Assembly (NCBI GenBank): GCA_964019425.1
Contig: OZ025808.1
Span: 744,001 to 808,000, forward strand
DNA: 64,000 nucleotides
Source: Flectonema sp. DT1601
Lineage: Eukaryota; Euglenozoa; Diplonemea; Diplonemida; Diplonemidae
Reading direction: 5' to 3'
Part shown: piece after piece, positions 45,052 through 55,685 of the stretch
Layout of the letters: every line of letters starts with the position of its first letter
How positions within the stretch are numbered: position 1 is the stretch's first letter
The notes under the pieces: model-generated
Seen by the model: only the letters and a program-made list of their open reading frames with translations
Told to the model about the DNA's origin: nothing
The model's database searches: none
Made by a program: the position numbers and the translations under genes

Positions 45052-45151
45052 TGTGTTTTGATAGACTTATGAAGAAAGAAAAAATCATTTGTTACATAAC
45101 AAAGATAAAGCTAAAACTTTAATAAGGTACAATACAGATACACGTACAGTG

Positions 45152-45931
45152 TTATGAGTCGAATATATTTGTTAAGAATTTTACATTCTGCTGAGTAGGA
45201 CATACAACAATCGATGAAGGAAGAGCAGGAAAAAGTTCATTTTCTGCCGATCCTTTCAATGCTAAGGCGTCAGTGTAGGCATCGTACTGCTCTTTAGATT
45301 TTGCTATGCTATCGGTGATGCTATTATTGTGGCAATCTCGAAAACTTGGTTTCCACTTTGGGTATTCCTCCTTGGTACTCCTGTTGTCTTCCGGTACGTC
45401 ATCTGTATACGATGACTCGCTTCTTGACATCACAGAGTCTGGTTGTTGTTGTTGTTGCTCAAACTCATCAGATGAGGTAATCCACTGAATGTATTCTTCT
45501 TCGGATGTATTTGATGATCTCCTTTCAATATGAAAGGAAGGAGTTGGTTGCTCTTCTTCAGAAGATTCGATTTGATCGATCCATTCTAAGTAATCTTTTT
45601 CTGAAGAGTTCGATTGTCTTCTCGATGAAGTTGGAGTTGAGTTGTTTTTCTTATTTTCATTTATCCAATTCAAGTAATCCTCCTCTGACGAGTCTGACCC
45701 CCTTCTGGATGATTCAGTTTTGGTATTTAGTTGTAGACAAGTCACGTTGTACCACCACGTTGAGTGATCATTAAACTCAACTCTAACTTTGTTACTGTAG
45801 ACGTCTTTTACCTCTCCAACTAATCCACAGTAAGGAAGCATTCCTTGTGACCACCATCCCTCAAGTACTCCAAGTCTCAGAGAGGTTATGGAGTCTGATA
45901 CCTTCACTGTATCACCGGGTGATATAATCAT
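45152..45931 (-). CDS. MIB/HERC2-type domain protein with Ser-Glu-Tyr-Trp repeats
   Basis: This 259-aa protein begins with a MIB/HERC2-like SH3-type domain (residues about 1-70): PGDTVKVSD, CGLVGEVKDVYSNKVRVEF and HSTWWYNVTCLQL. Then come repeats of a motif near RR-S-(N/D)-(S/T)-SE-(E/K)-(D/E)-Y-(L/I)-x-WI: RRGSDSSEEDYLNWI, RRQSNSSEKDYLEWI and RRSSNTSEEEYIQWI, plus a fourth weaker one (STKEEYPKW). The Arg-Arg-x-Ser contexts look like basophilic kinase sites. The function is unknown. The stop is 100 bp from the ATG of the next gene. A tiny upstream frame ATG-ATT-ATA-TGA ends overlapping the start codon. Confidence 0.75.
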   Translation of the reverse strand: MIISPGDTVKVSDSITSLRLGVLEGWWSQGMLPYCGLVGEVKDVYSNKVRVEFNDHSTWWYNVTCLQLNTKTESSRRGSDSSEEDYLNWINENKKNNSTPTSSRRQSNSSEKDYLEWIDQIESSEEEQPTPSFHIERRSSNTSEEEYIQWITSSDEFEQQQQQPDSVMSRSESSYTDDVPEDNRSTKEEYPKWKPSFRDCHNNSITDSIAKSKEQYDAYTDALALKGSAENELFPALPSSIVVCPTQQNVKFLTNIFDS

Positions 45932-46598
45932 ATAATCATCCAGTGTGTCTACTGTAAGATGGTTTGTGATATTTGTATCGCAAAAAAAAATTTTTTTTTC
46001 AAAATTTAATTAAATTATTAGTAGGAATTAAGATTATAATGGGGGTAAAAACTTCCATTTGAATTGTGAATTATCGCAGGAAGAGAAGGCGTTAGACTCG
46101 TTTTTTTCTTTTTTTTTCTCCCTCCTTTTGAGCCCTACGAACGTACAACAGAGGCAAATATTAATAATAACAGCGTGTGAAACGGGTATTTTTTTATTTT
46201 ATTTTTCCTTCCCTCCCCACCCCTCACTAAAGTAGAACATTTGCAGAAGCAAGGAACCAAAAAAAAGAAAAAAAAACATGAGGAGGAAAGAAACTTCTCA
46301 GCTGAAGCATTATATAGGAGCTGGCACAAGAACAATATCTCCACTACGTAACTAATTAATTAATAGTTGATAGTTGGGTAACTAGATTCAGTGTAAAGCA
46401 AGAAGAAGAACAACAGTAGTAGGCCCAGTGATTTCCTTTTTTTTTCCCCTCCTTTTACAACCTTCTCATAATAAAATAGGAACACCACCTTTGTTTCATT
46501 TGTTATAAAGTTATTATAATAATCGATAGACAGTGGTATGGTTGTTGTCATTAATATAAAAAACATTACTTGTTTTGTTTTTTATAATGAAGTTGTTA
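45932..46598. other. intergenic
   Basis: This 667-bp AT-rich spacer has pyrimidine tracts but no recognised exon or RNA. Confidence 0.55.
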
Positions 46599-47558
46599 CT
46601 ACCCACCACTTATTAGACCGTCTGTTGCTTCAGTAGAGTAGCCAGTTGGTGTGTCTTCCCAAAGTGATCTCACCACTCTGCGGAGCATAATAAACCCAAC
46701 GACTATGAAAGCAACAAAATATTTTCCGTACTTTTGACGAAAATTTGTAAACATGTCTTGTTCACGATCATAAAGATTTGACTGGGATGAGAGATTTTGA
46801 AAAACAGCAGGATCGATGTTGTGAGGAAGAGCAGCTCCTCCACTAGCAGCTGGTTGTCGGAGTGGGAAGTTACCAAAACCCCGTTGAGGTCCTCGTTGTC
46901 CACCACCAAGACCCATCCCTCCAAGACCAAGTTCGTCACCTAATCCGAGTTGCTGAACAACTCTAAGTGCTTCAGGACTAAAACCATGAGCCTGATATCC
47001 TCCAACTCTTTGAGAAATATTCTGCTCTTGTCTTCCATTATGGTTGTCAAGAGATTCACACTTTCGTCTTCTTAATTCTTTTGAAAAAGATTGTGTTCGA
47101 GGGGCAGCCCGTGGAATTGGCTTCGGGGAAGGCGGTTTTGGATATTTCTGTGCCATTCTAGACCTCAATAAATCTAATCTTGTTGCAGGTCTCTGAGGGG
47201 GTTTTTCATCTTCAGACGACTCAACTGGTGGTGCTGGTGGTGATGCCTTTCGATGAGTCGCTGCCCTTGCTGTTCCGTAATTTATATTATCGTGTCTGAC
47301 TGTTGATTGTTGATCACCCTCCTCTTCTTCTTCTTCCTGTTCTTCTTCCTCTTCTTCAAATTCTTCCTCCTCCTCCTCCTCTTCATATTCTTGTTCTTGT
47401 CTTTGAAGTAATCTCTCGGCTTCTTCTTCTTCCCGCAACTGTTTCTTCAGTAATGCAATTCTCCTTCTCTTTTCTTCAATGCCGGTTTCTTGAACTGCCC
47501 GAGGAGCGTATTTTCTTGCAACATTCTCTCTTATTTTGCGATGCCTTGGTTCATCCAT
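46599..47558 (-). CDS. acidic coiled-coil protein with C-terminal membrane anchor
   Basis: This 319-aa protein has a basic/helical N-terminus (about 1-60, EKRRRIALLKKQLREEEEAE), a long Glu run with few other residues (about 58-90), a Ser/Pro/Arg-rich middle, a Gly-rich stretch (about 205-225) and a single TM helix near the C-terminus (about 279-296, YFVAFIVVGFIMLRR). This topology fits a tail-anchored protein of the ER or mitochondrial outer membrane. No family is recognised. The Glu-rich coding DNA is a GAA/GAG run. Confidence 0.68.
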   Translation of the reverse strand: MDEPRHRKIRENVARKYAPRAVQETGIEEKRRRIALLKKQLREEEEAERLLQRQEQEYEEEEEEEEFEEEEEEQEEEEEEGDQQSTVRHDNINYGTARAATHRKASPPAPPVESSEDEKPPQRPATRLDLLRSRMAQKYPKPPSPKPIPRAAPRTQSFSKELRRRKCESLDNHNGRQEQNISQRVGGYQAHGFSPEALRVVQQLGLGDELGLGGMGLGGGQRGPQRGFGNFPLRQPAASGGAALPHNIDPAVFQNLSSQSNLYDREQDMFTNFRQKYGKYFVAFIVVGFIMLRRVVRSLWEDTPTGYSTEATDGLISGG

Positions 47559-48365
47559 TATGTGTACGAAATTTATCCTTTTTTTCTTCCTTTAAAAAAA
47601 AAAGTTATTAAAAAAAAAAATTACACGAGATTATTAACAACATCATTTCACAAGAAAACAGTAACCATGGCTTTAACGTTGGTCCACTAGGAATTATTCT
47701 GTTTTTTTTTTTTTTTTTTCTTTTATGATTGGGGGATATTCCTTTTTTTTTCCCCTAATTTTGATAAACTTCATAAAGTAAAATAAAAAAATAAAAAATA
47801 AAAATAATAAATTTAAACCCTCTCTTCAGGACGTCAAGCAGAGTGATATCTGCCCTCAGGATATCTTTCGAAAGGGGATAGCAGTGGAAAAAGGGAAAAA
47901 TAAATATAAAAATTCCTTTAATAAGGAACGTAGTCTTTTCGTATTAGCAGAAAAGTCTATTTTTGTCACAATAAATTGCCTACCCAAAGTTTCATTTTCT
48001 TTTCTTTTCTTCTTTTTTTTTTTTCACCCCTAAACCTATGTTTCTTTTCTTTTTTTTTTTTTTTCTTTTTTTTCAAAGACACATTTAAATTACCAACCAG
48101 AGGTTAATTTTTTTTTTTTTTTTGTTTTTTATGTCAAACCTCCATCGTGAGGTTGCCATTGACGTCCCTGCTTACCCCGTATAGTGAACTCAAAATGAAA
48201 ATATAAATTATGAGTGAGGAACTGGTCAACAAAAAAAAAAAAAAGAAAAAAGTATTAAACCTCCTTCGGTGTTAAAAAATTAAAACCCCCAGAACAGAGA
48301 GATCCCCAAGTTGGTATCATAAAGAAACTGTAAATAACAAAAAACAACATGAGAGAAAACTATCT
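47559..48365. other. intergenic 0.8 kb, many T tracts
   Basis: T-runs of 10-18 nt dominate (47701-47719, 48048-48064, 48108-48123), with no open frame of note. It includes the presumed eIF3c 3' UTR. Confidence 0.55.
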
Positions 48366-51355
48366 CTATTTCTTGTTTGCCCAAGACTTTCTTTCAAATG
48401 GGTTCTTCTTCTCCTTTTCAATTTCACGTGACTTCTGAAGACCTCTAAGATGGGCGCTGTTTGTTTTATTTTGTTTTTTTGTTTTTTTTAACTCCAATTA
48501 TTGTTATCAAGGTATCTCAAAAAGAGAAGGCAATAATAAATAATCACATACTTTCCACGGTTCTCCCACTTTCCTCCAAGACGGTTACGTCTGTTGTGGT
48601 ATCCACCGAGTGGGTACCTGTCGTCTTTTCCGAGACGTTCCTTTTCAGTCTGACGACCCTCATTGTACTCAACAAGAGTCGTACACTTGTCAGCCATTTG
48701 CAACGCCAAGAATTGAAGTTTTGTGGTGCTGATTTGTTCAACGCAGATGCACTGCTGAGGCTGATCCCAAGCAGCAGTAATTTGAAGACGAAGAATCATC
48801 TTTGAGATGGTTGCGTGGACTTTGCTCTCTTCAAGCTGATACTTTACAGCCAACTCACCAAGTTGAACAGTTGCATAGTACTGTGAGAATGTGAATAGAT
48901 AAGTACGAAGACCAACAAGCTTGATCTGTTCAGTCAACATTGCCTTAACCTTTTCCTCTCCACGGATTAATCTCCAGAATCCGAGTCCCATGACTCTGTC
49001 GTAGGCTGCCTTCCAGTCACCCTTCTGAAGAGATAAGAAGGCCGCGTAGATTACCTCTTTGGTAGTCTCAGGCGGTCCTAAGAACACCTGCTGAGTGAAT
49101 GTTTGCAACAACTTGTGGAATGCCTTACTGTGAGCACGTCTCTTGGTGTCGTGAGGGGATTGAGCCTGTTTTATTTATTATTATGATTGTTATTTATAAT
49201 CCTACCAACAGTTATATATAAAATACATACCCTAGTTGGAACCTCATGAAGCATGGCGGCAATAAGATGAACAGCGTCGAGCATATCGACGTTGACTTGC
49301 ATGTGGAATGGAATTAACTTTCCCTTATCTTCCTTTTCAAAGTCACCACTCTTGTCACGGTTGCGAACAACAGACTGGGCCAGGTATTCCTTGATACGGC
49401 TCTGGGCGCAAATTTCGTTAAGGATCTGTTTTTTGTTGTTGTTGTTGTTTTTTTTTTTTTTCTAGTGCAACATTACTTCCTCATCCATTCTTTCTATTTA
49501 AACCGTACCCAAAACATACCATTAGAGTGTCCATCATCTCACCAGCACGGAATGCTGCAAGACCAACCTGTGCAATAACTCTGTTGTACATAATCATAAG
49601 AGTTGGGTGGTTAACAAATCTAACGTGTTCTTCATTCTCAGCTTGCTTACGAGACATAGTAAGAAGATCACGAGCCTTACTGTACTCGTCATGAACAGCC
49701 AAGTGATAGATAAAACAGAACAACGCCTTCGTCTTTGAACGATCATCACCGTGTTTCTGAACGTAACGATGAAGGTTCTTCATTACGAGTGAGAGTTCAT
49801 TTGTTACAATCCACGCCTTTGGTTTCTTAGTACGTTCATCCAACTCTTGAGTTAGAGATTCTGCTGCAGCCTTAATGGCGGCAGCCTTTTGAACTTCTTC
49901 AGCGCTCTTTTTAACTTCGACTTCAGAGTCAGAGTCACCTTCTTCTGGTTCTGGTTCAGATGGAACTGGGACAACCTGAGCTGCGGATTTGTTGAATGTA
50001 ATCAAACGTTGCTTCTCAGTCATGAGTACGTGATCCTCCTTTCTACGGTAGTACAAATGATCAATTAATCTGAGTGCCATTCTTGAAGTAACTTCTTGCT
50101 TCTGTCTCATAGTCTTGTAGTATACGTAAGCACGTTCAGCAACATCAACAAGGTATCCTTCGTATGTTAAACGTTCAACGTATTCAGATGCGTTATGGTC
50201 GTGGGTCTGAAGAGCCTTAATGTACTCATCACCAAGACGGTCAACAACCTGATGGAATGTACATGTTAAGTATACTTTGTATGTGTTAGTTTTCTTGTCG
50301 TGTTCGACTGCTGATGTTCTTTTGTCGACACCCTTACGTTCCTCTTCGAAAGCGTCTTCCTGATCGATTGCGATAATGTTTGGGTTGTCTTGAACGATGT
50401 TTAACATTCTAGTGAGCGAGTCATAACAACTTCTCCATAATTTAATACTCATACCAGCACTTAAAGTAGTTCCATCCATCTGACAAGATAACAATACAGA
50501 AAGAACGTAAAGAGTCATGTGTCTCCATTCACCACTGTGGACAAGGCAGTCCTGAATTCTGTCGAGAAGAACCTCGTTCTTGGTAACCTTCTTTCCTCTT
50601 TCAGCCTTGATGGCTTCAAGTTTACGTTCAATGTCTTCTGGGGTCCATTCATCCTTTTCTTTGTCTTTTTTTTCTTTGTCAGCAGGAGATGGAGTCTTCT
50701 TCTTAACCTTCTTTGGAGTCTTACGACGGCTTTCCTGATCAGCATCGCTATCCTCTTCGTGAAGGGAAGATCCAGAAGAGGATTCCTCTGATTCCTCATC
50801 CGTCTCGTAGTTTGCGAGATCTGACTCAAAGTCATTCTGAAGAGCAGTGATGCTCTTCTTTAACTTTGTGTAGTATCCTCTTACCTGTTTGCTAAGTCCC
50901 TTGGCAACAGCACGTGACTCGTCACTTGCAAAGAAGTCAACGAGCATCTTCAGGATTCCGATGAATGGCTTTGGTGTGCTTTGAATTCCAAAGTTGCTTC
51001 CAGGAAGACGAACATGTGTTTTCTTAATAGACTCAATGTAGTCAATAAGTTTACCGAAGTCTGACTTGCTAAGTAATTCCTTCATCTCTCTGTGCTTCTG
51101 TAGGAGGAGTTCTCTTCCCTTGTCTTGTCTTGAGATCATTTTACCCTTCTTGTCTCCACCTTGGTTACCACCATCATCATCTTTCTTAGCCATCCATCTC
51201 TGGATTCCATCCTTCTTACTGTCGACGCTACTGGAAGAACTACTTGAAGTAGAAGTGGAGGAGGAATCACTGGTGCTACCGGAGGAGCTGTGGGAGTTGG
51301 AAGAGCTGTCACTGTCTGACTCTTCACTGTCTGACTGCTTAAACCACTTCGACAT
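48366..51355 (-). CDS. EIF3C: translation initiation factor eIF3 subunit c
   Basis: Four exons (49520-51355, 49231-49425, 48552-49165, 48366-48456) join in frame to 911 aa, close to the usual size (about 910 aa in animals). The N-terminus is a Ser/Asp-rich acidic stretch after MSKWFKQSDSEE. The body matches eIF3c (KPFIGILKMLVDFFASDESR, KAKAWIVTNE-type region, IPFHMQVNVDMLDAVHLIAA), and the PCI/winged-helix domain occupies about 660-850. The last short exon encodes the basic tail ending KSWANKK. eIF3c is a core scaffold of eIF3, contacting eIF1 and eIF5 on the 40S subunit. Introns are 94, 65 and 95 nt, all GTATGT...AACAG. CCCGAACAG lies 14 nt before the ATG. Confidence 0.95.
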
Positions 51356-51591
51356 CTTATTTGATGATACTGTTCGGGGGGAATAATAATAAGACACAAT
51401 CACTTTAACGAGAACAACCACTCTCTTGCGGATAACTACTGGGAGTCCCCTTTCATTTTCTTTATTTATTTTATTCTGTTTTGGTGATCCTGTTTTTGAG
51501 AAGTAAAAAATAATGCATCAGTTAAAAGTAAAACAATTCATAAACTGGGTATTGGAGAGAACGATAATTCATCACCAACATGACCGTGCAA

Positions 51592-52974
51592 TCAAGTAAA
51601 AGAGCAAGGTAGCAGCAAAACCCTCACTACTTCAGAATTTTGAATAAATATATTCCTATTATGATCCGATGACTTTATCACTTTGATTGATAAACAGGAA
51701 TCTAAAAAATTAGATCCAACTTCAGAGACACTCGACATCCCCGACAAATCCAACGTAGTGATGGCAGTGCAGTTTCTCATAAATTTACAACCAACTGCAG
51801 TAACACCAACGAGACCAGACAAGTTAATATCAATTAGAGAGGTGCAATTAGCTATGAAATTAGTTCCAATAAGAGTCAGGCTATTCATCCCTGACAAGTC
51901 AATAGCAGTCATTGAAACACAGCCCTTTAGAAAGAAATCACCGATGGCGGTAACATTGTTTAACGTTGATAAGTTAATGTGAGTCAAGCATAAACACATT
52001 GACAAAAACCCGCTTCCGATGGTAACAAGACTTGTAAATCCAGACAGGTCAAGTTCCGCAACCGGACTGCTAAAAAGAAAATTTTTACCGATCGCCGTCA
52101 AATTATTAAATTTTGAAAAATCGGTTACAGAAATCAAGTTACAATTACTCAAGAAGTTTTCCTCAATGTTGGTTATATTTTCGACACCTGACAAGTTTAG
52201 CTCCGTGATAGAAGAACAACCCCCCAAGAACATAAACCCAACTCTACCAAGACTACGAAATCCCGATAAGTCAAGCCTTGAAATAGAAACACAACACAAA
52301 AGGAAATAACCTCCAACAGCCGTGACATTAACAAGACCAGAGAGATTAAGAGAAGTAAGTGAACGACAGTCACATAAGAATCCATGACCAATTTTAGTGA
52401 CGTTAGTGAAATTTGATAAATCTAACGACGTAACTGAGTTGCAATTACTTAAGAATCCACCACCTATCTCTGTAATACTATTCATGTTGGACAGGTCTAG
52501 AGCAGTTATTGATGTACATTTAATAAGAAACCTGCTACCAATAGTTTTAATACATTGCTCTGGATCATGGAATACAACAACCGATATCTCTGGCAGTGGT
52601 ATGGTGTCATCGAAATCGATTTGACCATCAAGATTAATATCGAATGAAGAGGCGTTGATATGAAGGAATTCATTGTCGTTTGTATATCGAGAATATAACT
52701 TTTCTTGAAGGTGCTCATCTACGAACCAAGGTCTTGTGTATAGTCGAATTCGTTTTTTCAAAACTTCTAATTCGCTTCTCGAGACGATTCCTTGGGACAT
52801 TAAATTATCAGTTTCGGACAACACCACACCTGAGAAAGAAAGTTCGATATCATTATTATCAATGTTCCATTCTACAGCCACTTCAGTCAGAACATCACTC
52901 ACAAGGGTTTCAGGACCGACTATCAACTCCACTACAGGAACATTTATATCCGAGAAAGCTACTGAGATCTCCAT
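51592..52974 (-). CDS. ubiquitin-like domain plus leucine-rich repeat protein (BspA-like)
   Basis: This 460-aa protein starts with a ubiquitin-like fold (about 1-75, VVELIVGPETLVSDVL, IELSFSGVVLSETDNL, SELEVLKKR). An acidic spacer follows that contains an EF-hand-like loop (DINLDGQIDFDD, about 112-123). The remaining 320 residues are about 13 LRRs of 23-24 aa with a consensus near IGxxFLxxCxSITxLDLSGxxNVTxIG. Such LRRs (LRR_5/BspA type) occur in many protist surface and cytosolic proteins. With no signal peptide, this one should be cytosolic. A Ubl domain on such an LRR array suggests a role in the ubiquitin system or as a decoy, but that is inference. CACTCAG lies 11 nt before the ATG. Confidence 0.8.
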   Translation of the reverse strand: MEISVAFSDINVPVVELIVGPETLVSDVLTEVAVEWNIDNNDIELSFSGVVLSETDNLMSQGIVSRSELEVLKKRIRLYTRPWFVDEHLQEKLYSRYTNDNEFLHINASSFDINLDGQIDFDDTIPLPEISVVVFHDPEQCIKTIGSRFLIKCTSITALDLSNMNSITEIGGGFLSNCNSVTSLDLSNFTNVTKIGHGFLCDCRSLTSLNLSGLVNVTAVGGYFLLCCVSISRLDLSGFRSLGRVGFMFLGGCSSITELNLSGVENITNIEENFLSNCNLISVTDFSKFNNLTAIGKNFLFSSPVAELDLSGFTSLVTIGSGFLSMCLCLTHINLSTLNNVTAIGDFFLKGCVSMTAIDLSGMNSLTLIGTNFIANCTSLIDINLSGLVGVTAVGCKFMRNCTAITTLDLSGMSSVSEVGSNFLDSCLSIKVIKSSDHNRNIFIQNSEVVRVLLLPCSFT

Positions 52975-54081
52975 CACAGGCTCAACTGAGTGGGGTAAAT
53001 TAATACTTTTTTTTAGAAGATCTCACGCGGTGACTTCATAACTGTATGGAGAGAGAAAATAACATAATTGCACCTCACCGCATCATGATATTTTTATACT
53101 TCACAACATTGACGTATTCGTATACGTAAAACATCGATCGCGAATAGGCAGTACCCCTCCCAACTATTAATTTGATAATGTCATCAGTAAGCAAGAGAGA
53201 GAGAGAGAGGGTTTGATAATAAAAAGAAAAAAATGAGAATGGAAAAACAAATATTTCCTCTCCCATCACTTTGCCAAGAACGAAAAACACCGACAAGATG
53301 TAATTACGCAACAATACAATCAAAACGGTTCATATCAACCAAAGATAAAGTGAATCACAAGTGATAATTAAACAAGAAGAGTAAACCTTAACTGTACATA
53401 GTGAACAGTAGAGTTATTACAATGGAAGGTCATAATATTTGAACAACAAGGGAGTACACGAAAACTTCCCTATAAGAATACAAAGGGGGATTTAATACTA
53501 TACGAAAGGAGAGAGAGAGAGACAGGGCAGAACGAAAGAAAAGAGATATGCAAAAATACATTACTGTGTACCGGATTGTGTTATAAAAAACTGACAAGGG
53601 AAAAGGAACAAGCCGGTTATTTTGTTGTGTGATTTAAACCGAGAAAGGCTAAAGGAGGTTATGGACATGTGCCCTCATGAAATCTCTTTGTACGCTTTCT
53701 TTAATTATATTTCATAGTCTTAGAGCGTTAGCTCTACTTTCCCTCACTGCGGACACTATATTATGTTTAGAAGTTTGGTGCAAAAAAAAAAAAAAAAAAA
53801 AAAAAAACATGCGCTCCTTTGAAAGCATAAGGGAACTTTTTAAAGAAAAAAGATCCCACACTAATTAAAAAGAGCCCATGTTTTTTTCTTTTAAATGGAC
53901 GCTACAACCATGTAATAAGTAAAATTGATTAACACCAGACTATCCAAACGAGGCCTGAAAAAAAAATAGAAACAAAAAAAAATAGAAAATACTGGGGAAA
54001 ACCTTTAACCAAAACTGAAACGAACCGAATAAACAACACAATCTCTCCCTCACATGTGTCTTATAACTACTTAAGGAAGTC
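52975..54081. other. intergenic 1.1 kb
   Basis: AT-rich spacer with two GA microsatellites (53194-53210 and 53509-53523) and A27 (about 53781-53807). No exon supported. Confidence 0.55.
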
Positions 54082-54948
54082 CTACCGAGTCTTTCTAAAC
54101 GGCCAACACATTACAGCAATCCCAGAACTCTCTTTCTTATCAACAAGGGGTCTTTTCATCGGAGCAAAAGGGGGCGGGGAATCGAACTGGACAGGAGAAG
54201 CAGTAGTATTTTTAATTACAGATTCAATGTGGTGATGGAGAAGTCCAAGGAGGAGACACGGAGTTGGAGCTGATGATGTATCCGACAGCCAAGACAATCC
54301 CGTTGTAGTGAAGTGATGAGAAATACAATAGTCGTGGACGCTGCTTTTTAATGCTTTTAAAGGAGGACTTGGTTTTAATAATATCCTCACCCACTCTCGA
54401 ACCTTATCAGCTGCGTCAATAGTTTGGCTGAGGTCAGTGATTTCACTGGTAGCTGCAATCTTTTCCTCCTCCACTTCAAGAAGCTGATCCTCGAGAGTAT
54501 GCGCTCGACGTTTTGCTGAACTCGCCTCATTTTCAAGTGACTTTATTTTCTCTTTTAAAATATTATCATCGTTTCGAAAGGTTCCAATTTCCAACCTTTG
54601 CTTTTGAACTATACTTTTGTAAGCACTCACTTCTGATTCCAACTTCTGAATGTCACATCGACTCTTTAAAGTTTCCTTCCCCAGATTCTCAAGTTGTCTT
54701 TCAATATTTCTACAAACAGCCAGAAGACCTTCTCCTAATTCAAGTGCTGACCCACCGTCTCTAATCATGTCTGTAAATGTTGTGTTGGGAGGTATCCCGA
54801 GTTCGGTAAGTTGAGATGTCATTTTATGTGTTGACAATAACTGTTGTTGTGAATAATTATTTAACCTAAAGTACTGTAATTAAATATAAAACTACCTATA
54901 TACCTCAGGTGTGCCTGCACGCGGAAAGTGTAAACCTGGTCTTCCCAT
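54082..54948 (-). CDS. coiled-coil protein, family unknown
   Basis: Two exons (54904-54948 and 54082-54840) with a 63-nt GTATAT...AACAG intron give 267 aa. The short first exon encodes MGRPGLHFPRAGTPE. A strong coiled coil covers about residues 55-160 (heptads in IQKLESEVSAYKSIVQKQRL and LEDQLLEVEEEKIAATSEIT). A helical C-terminal part follows with a Pro/Ser-rich end (FDSPPPFAPMKRPL). The second exon alone could start at an ATG at 54822, but the first exon has a good donor, matching phase and an acceptor-like CACTTCAG 3 nt before its ATG. The coiled coil suggests a structural or complex-forming protein; nothing more is supported. Confidence 0.68.
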
Positions 54949-55490
54949 CTTCTGAAGTGATTTTGAAGAAGAAAAAGGGGGGAAAAAATGAAATAAAATC
55001 GACGTTAGATTCCCAATACTCTGACGACAGGGAACATAAGTTAAGACAAACGAAAAATATTTTGAACAGCAGGAATGCGTTTCAATGAAAAAAAAATAAA
55101 AAAAATTAAAAGAGAGGAGACGCGGGGTAACTGGCAAAAAAGAACGAAAAAAAAAAAAGGGGGACAACAAAAAACGAAAACGAAAGCAGAATTTTACTTT
55201 GTTAGGTTTCTCTTGCAACGTCAGTTAGAGCCATTCAACATTGTCACAATCAAACATACATAATTGAAGTCGGTATAAAAAGACAACCAAGAACTTCACA
55301 GCACACCATCCAGTCAACTGAACTGCAAACGAACTGACCGGAGGAGGAATACCAAACTAGAATATCCTCTTTTTTTTTTTCTATTACTGATTATAAGAAA
55401 GTTTTAGCTACTCGTGGTCCACGCGGTAAATTCTTTGACGTGCCGATCAGCTGCAGGACGCTCAAAAATAGAAGAAGAAAAAAAAAAGGA

Positions 55491-55533
55491 GAGGGTAGTG
55501 ATAGTTTGACAATGTAGAAACAGTAATAAACTT
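55491..55533. repeat. dispersed 45-bp motif, copy 2
   Basis: GGTAGTGATAGTTTGACAAT is identical to copy 1 at 32492-32536 over this 20-base core, and the rest differs by a few bases and one gap. Confidence 0.55.
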
Positions 55534-55640
55534 CATAATACTAACATAAGTAATAAAAGATTAAACTGAAAGAAATGACAAAAGATTAAGCCTCATTCAG
55601 AATAGTAGCTACAAAGATGCTGAAATCAAAGATGGAGGAT

Positions 55641-55685
55641 GAGAAGTGATGGTGTTGACGACGTACAAAAACAATAATAAACTTT
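55641..55685. repeat. dispersed motif, diverged copy
   Basis: GTGATGGTGTTGAC then AAAACAATAATAAACTT aligns with copy 2, only 108 bp away, with several substitutions. Confidence 0.4.

Noticed and set aside
54822-54837. Alternative start of the coiled-coil gene at an in-frame TTG or the 54822 ATG.
   Set aside because: A short first exon (54904-54948) with a good donor, matching phase and its own ATG explains the 5' end better.
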